A DNA stretch of 64,000 nucleotides, from assembly GCF_039525805.1 (NCBI RefSeq), contig NZ_BAAAHZ010000015.1. One strand, given 5' to 3'. A program made the position numbers and the translations under genes. This document shows positions 61,282 to 64,000 of this stretch, in pieces. Source of the stretch: Dietzia natronolimnaea. GTDB taxonomy: Bacteria > Actinomycetota > Actinomycetes > Mycobacteriales > Mycobacteriaceae. The notes under the pieces are model-generated. The model saw nothing but the letters and a program-made list of their open reading frames with translations. It was not told the DNA's origin and searched no databases. The stretch's first letter is position 1, and each line of letters begins with the position of its first letter.

Positions 61282-62892
61282 CTAGAAGAGGTGGCCGACG
61301 TCGTGCCTGACGATCCTGTCGAGTGCGCGTTCGGCGATGGCGGCGATGGTGAGCGACGGGTTGCAGGCGGCCGTAGTGCCGGGGATGAGGGCACCGTCGA
61401 TCACGTACAGGCCCCGCTGGCCCATCACGCGTCCCTCCAGGTCGCAGACCTGGTTCATGGCGGCTCCGCCGAGGGGGTGCCAGGTGGAGTTGAGGATCTC
61501 ATTGGTGTCGGTGAGGTGACCGGACTCTCCGACGATCGCCCGCGCGGTACGCGAGATGTGCTGGCGGACGATGTGACCGTCACCTCCGGCGGGCCACCGG
61601 ATGACTCCGCGGTCCTGGGCGGGGTCGTACACGATCCGGCCCCGGTCGGCGCTCACGCCGTACCCCACCAGCACGGTGCTGTGGATCGGCACCCCGACGG
61701 AGGGCAGCGAGGCCTGGATGACGGTGTGAGCCGAGGCCGGGTCCTGCCAGTTGAGGCTGCCGTAGACCACAGGACCTCCCTGTACTGCAGGGAACCCGGC
61801 GGCCGGATCGGTCCAGATGTAGATCCGATCGGCGTTGGTGCCCCACCCTTCGCCGATCGCGTCGGGCAGGTCGGTCACCGCACCGTCCGCCTCGGCCCGG
61901 CCGAGGAGGGTGGTGGTGTTGACGGACCCGGCGGCGAGGATCAGCGCCGGTGCACGCAGGGTGAGCGTCTTGAGAACGTGTCCTGCGACGTCGAGCACAT
62001 GTACGTCGAGTTCCCAGGAGCCGTCCGGTGCGCGGCGCATCGCGCGGACATCGTGCAGCGGCCGCACGTCGACCAGTCCGGTCGCCTCCGCCTGAGCGAG
62101 GTAGGTGACATCGACCGAGTTCTTGCCCCCGTTGTTGACGCCCAGGGAGCTGTCACCGTTGGTGAACGACGGCCTCATCTCACCCCGCAGTTCGGCCAGG
62201 GCATAGTCCCAGTCGATCGGCATGGGGATCTTGCTGACCGGCAGGCCGGAGTCCCGGGCTCGCTGGGCGAAATGCCGTGAGGCCGCGTACTGGGGCGAGT
62301 CGATGAGCGCGTCGGGCGCCTCGGCGAGCCGGAGCATCCGCGCAACGCGGGGGAAGTACTCCCGGTCCATCTCGGACCAGTTGATGGCGCCCGGGAACCA
62401 GTCGGAGAAGAGCTCCTCGGTGGGCTGAAGTGACATGCCCTGGTAGATCAGTGATCCGCCGCCCACCCCGGTGGGCAGGACCGCCGTCATGTTCTCGCCC
62501 ACCGAGGCCTCGAGCAGGCCGGTGTAGCGGGGCAGGTCGACCGGGCGACCGAACACCTCCGCGGCGCCGCCGAACCACACCGCGCGCTCATCGGGCGAGG
62601 TCGCACTGGGGAAGGTGTCGGAGTTCGGACCGGCCGGCCAGCGCCGTCCGCGTTCGAGGACCACGACGGGCACTCCCGCCCGGGCCAGTCGCAGGGCTGA
62701 GACGCCGCCGCCGAACCCGCTGCCCACCACCAGGACGCGGCGCTCCTCGACCTCGTGGGGAATCCGTCCGGTGGCGGACGCGGAGCTGGCGGCGTCACCC
62801 GCCCGGGCCGTCGTGGAGTGCACGGTCGCCGCCGCTGCAATACCGGCCGCGGCCACCGAACCGAGAAAGCCCCGGCGTGAGAGTACGTGCAT
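61282..62892 (-). CDS. Secreted GMC oxidoreductase, cholesterol oxidase-like
   Basis: 536 residues. Twin-arginine signal (RRGFLGSVAAAG) then the FAD motif VLVVGSGFGGGVSALRLA. VGENMTAVLPTGVGGGSLIY, NNGGKNSVDVTYL, IGEGWGTNADRI and the C-terminal WHPLGGAAM/ACNPSLTIAAIAERAL follow class I cholesterol oxidase order, including the active-site Asn-Pro region. Exported folded with FAD via Tat, it would oxidise a 3-hydroxysteroid or similar alcohol. First gene of the operon with the lipase and TetR. Confidence 0.88.
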   Translation of the reverse strand: MHVLSRRGFLGSVAAAGIAAAATVHSTTARAGDAASSASATGRIPHEVEERRVLVVGSGFGGGVSALRLARAGVPVVVLERGRRWPAGPNSDTFPSATSPDERAVWFGGAAEVFGRPVDLPRYTGLLEASVGENMTAVLPTGVGGGSLIYQGMSLQPTEELFSDWFPGAINWSEMDREYFPRVARMLRLAEAPDALIDSPQYAASRHFAQRARDSGLPVSKIPMPIDWDYALAELRGEMRPSFTNGDSSLGVNNGGKNSVDVTYLAQAEATGLVDVRPLHDVRAMRRAPDGSWELDVHVLDVAGHVLKTLTLRAPALILAAGSVNTTTLLGRAEADGAVTDLPDAIGEGWGTNADRIYIWTDPAAGFPAVQGGPVVYGSLNWQDPASAHTVIQASLPSVGVPIHSTVLVGYGVSADRGRIVYDPAQDRGVIRWPAGGDGHIVRQHISRTARAIVGESGHLTDTNEILNSTWHPLGGAAMNQVCDLEGRVMGQRGLYVIDGALIPGTTAACNPSLTIAAIAERALDRIVRHDVGHLF

Positions 62893-62941
62893 TGGTCCCT
62901 CGAGTTCTCATCGGAAGTGACGGGCGCCACTCACCCCGGGA

Positions 62942-62970
62942 AAACTAGACACTTGCTCTCAACCTGTCAA
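62942..62970 (-). promoter_or_regulatory. Promoter of the oxidase-lipase-tetR operon
   Basis: On the minus strand, -35 TTGACA (62970-62965), 17-bp spacer and -10 TAGTTT (62947-62942). The spacer region contains a loose inverted repeat (cttgacag...gtgtctag) that could be a TetR site. Confidence 0.75.
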
Positions 62971-63047
62971 GATGTTCGCCATGGCGCTCGGAGCCCGAGT
63001 AGCTCCCTTGCACTGGCTGGGCTATCGGTCGGACGGAATCGTCGTCG

Positions 63048-63201
63048 TCACCGGACCGCGGTGAGACGTGGCAGCAACGCCTGGAGTTCGGCTATCGCGG
63101 CATCGGCGAGCGGACGCACGGGACGGCGCACCGGGACCGTGTCCGCCATCCCGAGGAGGACCGCGAGGGGGGCGGCCGCCCGGTCCGGAGGTGGCTCCAC
63201 G
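63048..63201 (-). pseudogene. DapA-family C-terminal remnant
   Basis: The frame ending at the TGA at 63050-63048 reads like the last 50 residues of a dihydrodipicolinate synthase/aldolase protein: PLAVLLGMADTVPVRRPVRP then LADAAIAELQALL. No start or barrel precedes it; the HxlR gene takes over upstream. I read it as a decayed 3' end; evidence is moderate to weak. Confidence 0.35.
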
Positions 63202-63594
63202 CTAATCAGCGGGGCGAGTGGCGGCGGGCGCCGAACCGAGTGCTCTGTTCGAGACGAAGATCATCAGGTCGACGAGTCGCTCGGTGAGCTCGACGCCGTC
63301 CGGAGTGAGCGAGTACTCGACGTGGGGCGGCACGACCGGCCTGGCATCCCGGTGGACGTATCCGTCTGCTTCGAGGGTGCGGAGGGTCTGGGACAGCATC
63401 TTGTCCGTGATGCCGGAGGCCCGGTGGCGCAGCTCGTTCCAGCGCAGCGGCTCGCCGTCGGAGAGCGCGGCCAGCAGCAACGGCGCCCACCTGCTCGTCA
63501 CCCGGGTCAGCGCCTCACGGGTCGGGCAGTTCTCGGTTTAGACGCCCTCGCCGAAGGCTGCGGCCAGCCGGAGCGACGTCTCACTAACTTTCAT
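63202..63594 (-). pseudogene. HxlR (QorR-like) regulator with in-frame stop
   Basis: Reading from ATG 63594, 18 codons (MKVSETSLRLAAAFGEGV) are followed by TAA at 63540-63538. The same frame continues with TENCPTREALTR, which contains the conserved redox Cys of this family, and then a normal winged helix (RHRASGITDKMLSQTLRTLE) to the stop at 63202. A restart at GTG 63501 would give a 99-residue protein without the Cys helix. A single base change from a sense codon would explain the stop; sequencing error is also possible. Confidence 0.7.
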
Positions 63595-63598
63595 ATCA

Positions 63599-63621
63599 GT
63601 ACCTTACTTCAAGGTGGGTAC
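63599..63621. promoter_or_regulatory. Candidate HxlR operator
   Basis: ACCTT-ACTTC-AAGGT (63601-63615) is a perfect 5-5-5 inverted repeat, and an outer gtacc (63599) / ggtac (63617-63621) pair surrounds it. It lies in the divergent region next to the HxlR start, the place expected for a QorR-type box. Confidence 0.6.
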
Positions 63622-63718
63622 ACGCGATCGGAAACAGTTTGGCGCAAGCGGTGGTTAGTAGTCGTGTCAGACAGTTGACGTCCATCGGTCGACAGACCCA
63701 GTAACCAGGAGATACATC

Positions 63719-64000
63719 GTGACCTACCTCGTGACCGGCGCCGCCGGACACCTCGGAGCCCTCGCCGTCGAGTCGTTGCTCGACCGGGGCGTCGCTCCCG
63801 GCGACGTCGTCGCCACCGCCCGCGACACCGACCGACTGGGCGCCGTCGCGGCACGTGGTGTGGTGACCCGCCGCCTCGACTACGACGACGTGCCGTCCGT
63901 GGACGCCGCGCTGGACGGTGTCGACCGACTGCTGCTGGTCTCGTCCAGCGAGATCGGCCGGCGGGCCGCTCAGCATCGCACCGTGATCGAGGCCGCGGCC
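63719..64000 (+). CDS. NmrA-like NAD(P)H:quinone oxidoreductase (QorB type), 3' end outside window
   Basis: The frame is open from GTG 63719 (aaccaggag upstream) to the window end, 94 codons. YLVTGAAGHLGALAVESLL is the NADP-binding start of NmrA/QorB-like proteins; ARDTDRLGAVAARGVVTRRL and DGVDRLLLVSSSEIGRR continue the family pattern. In relatives this gene is divergent from an HxlR redox sensor, as here. With that regulator broken, expression may be constitutive. Confidence 0.85.
   Translation, partial: MTYLVTGAAGHLGALAVESLLDRGVAPGDVVATARDTDRLGAVAARGVVTRRLDYDDVPSVDAALDGVDRLLLVSSSEIGRRAAQHRTVIEAAA

Noticed and set aside
1..64000. tRNA, rRNA, CRISPR array, prophage or conjugative element
   Set aside because: No cloverleaf-like sequences, regular spacer arrays, integrase, terminase or relaxase genes were seen in any part of the window.

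Overview
This is a GC-rich (about 70%), densely coded chromosomal stretch from an actinobacterium. GTG starts are frequent, ATGA/GTGA start-stop overlaps are common, and several genes look leaderless. A ferredoxin/FAD reductase of FprB type next to an AurF-like diiron protein, a mycofactocin-type dehydrogenase, an F420/LLM-type oxidoreductase, a class I cholesterol oxidase homologue and a monomeric Erm together point to the Mycobacteriales (Corynebacteriales). Dietzia or a Rhodococcus/Gordonia-like genus is my best guess, but no rRNA or other taxonomic marker is present. I saw no tRNA, rRNA, CRISPR array, intact insertion sequence or prophage.

Layout. 1-3.9 kb: end of a fructose PTS operon (fruA, ptsH), an NAD(P)-binding protein and a TetR regulator. 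4-6.7 kb: a diiron oxygenase with its fused ferredoxin/FAD reductase behind a clear promoter and operator. 6.8-12.1 kb (minus strand): a dehydrogenase, then an ethanolamine permease-eutB-eutC operon, with cobU (B12 nucleotide loop assembly) nearby, which fits the B12 need of EutBC. 12.2-22.4 kb: single genes and pairs (old yellow enzyme, HxlR and RibD-like pair, TetR and two acetyltransferases, a His-rich membrane protein with a PepSY protein, an amino-acid permease, a short MgtE-like transporter, beta-carbonic anhydrase).

22.9-33.7 kb is the most coherent block. Ten co-directional genes behind a promoter that carries a perfect 28-bp palindrome encode an MHS-type importer, an acyl-CoA ligase, three acyl-CoA dehydrogenases (one with glutaryl-CoA dehydrogenase features), BadI-like and BadH-like enzymes, an enoyl-CoA hydratase, a 3-hydroxyacyl-CoA dehydrogenase and a TetR regulator. 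Read together they form a near-complete route from a cyclohexanecarboxylate-type (naphthenic) acid through 2-ketocyclohexanecarboxyl-CoA ring opening to pimeloyl-CoA, then glutaryl-CoA and crotonyl-CoA. Only a thiolase is missing.

33.9-39.8 kb: an Azt-type zinc uptake locus (aztD-like, aztC, a second AztD-like lipoprotein, and aztB on the minus strand; aztA on the plus strand) sharing a Fur/Zur-like box between divergent starts only 26 bp apart. A class III nucleotidyl cyclase follows aztA directly. 40-46 kb: an SDR, a TetR with its operator, and a three-gene operon of unknown chemistry (CrtC/AttH-like protein, LLM oxidoreductase, rifampin-phosphotransferase-like enzyme). 46.4-51.1 kb: a mycofactocin-type SDR and an Fbp/AEP-type ABC importer. 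51.3-58.2 kb: membrane proteins, an MHS transporter, a CPBP protease-like protein, a GH3 glycosidase, a DHFR-like protein and an acetyltransferase.

58.4-62.9 kb (minus strand): a cholesterol oxidase homologue, a secreted lipase and a TetR, then an erm 23S rRNA methyltransferase. The erm gene has its own promoter, a 13-codon leader peptide containing an R-D-R motif, and overlapping hairpins. 63-64 kb: a DapA-like remnant, an HxlR regulator broken by an in-frame TAA, and the start of a divergent NmrA/QorB-like oxidoreductase.

A recurrent small-scale feature is short tandem repeats (16-19 bp units) lying across or just after stop codons.
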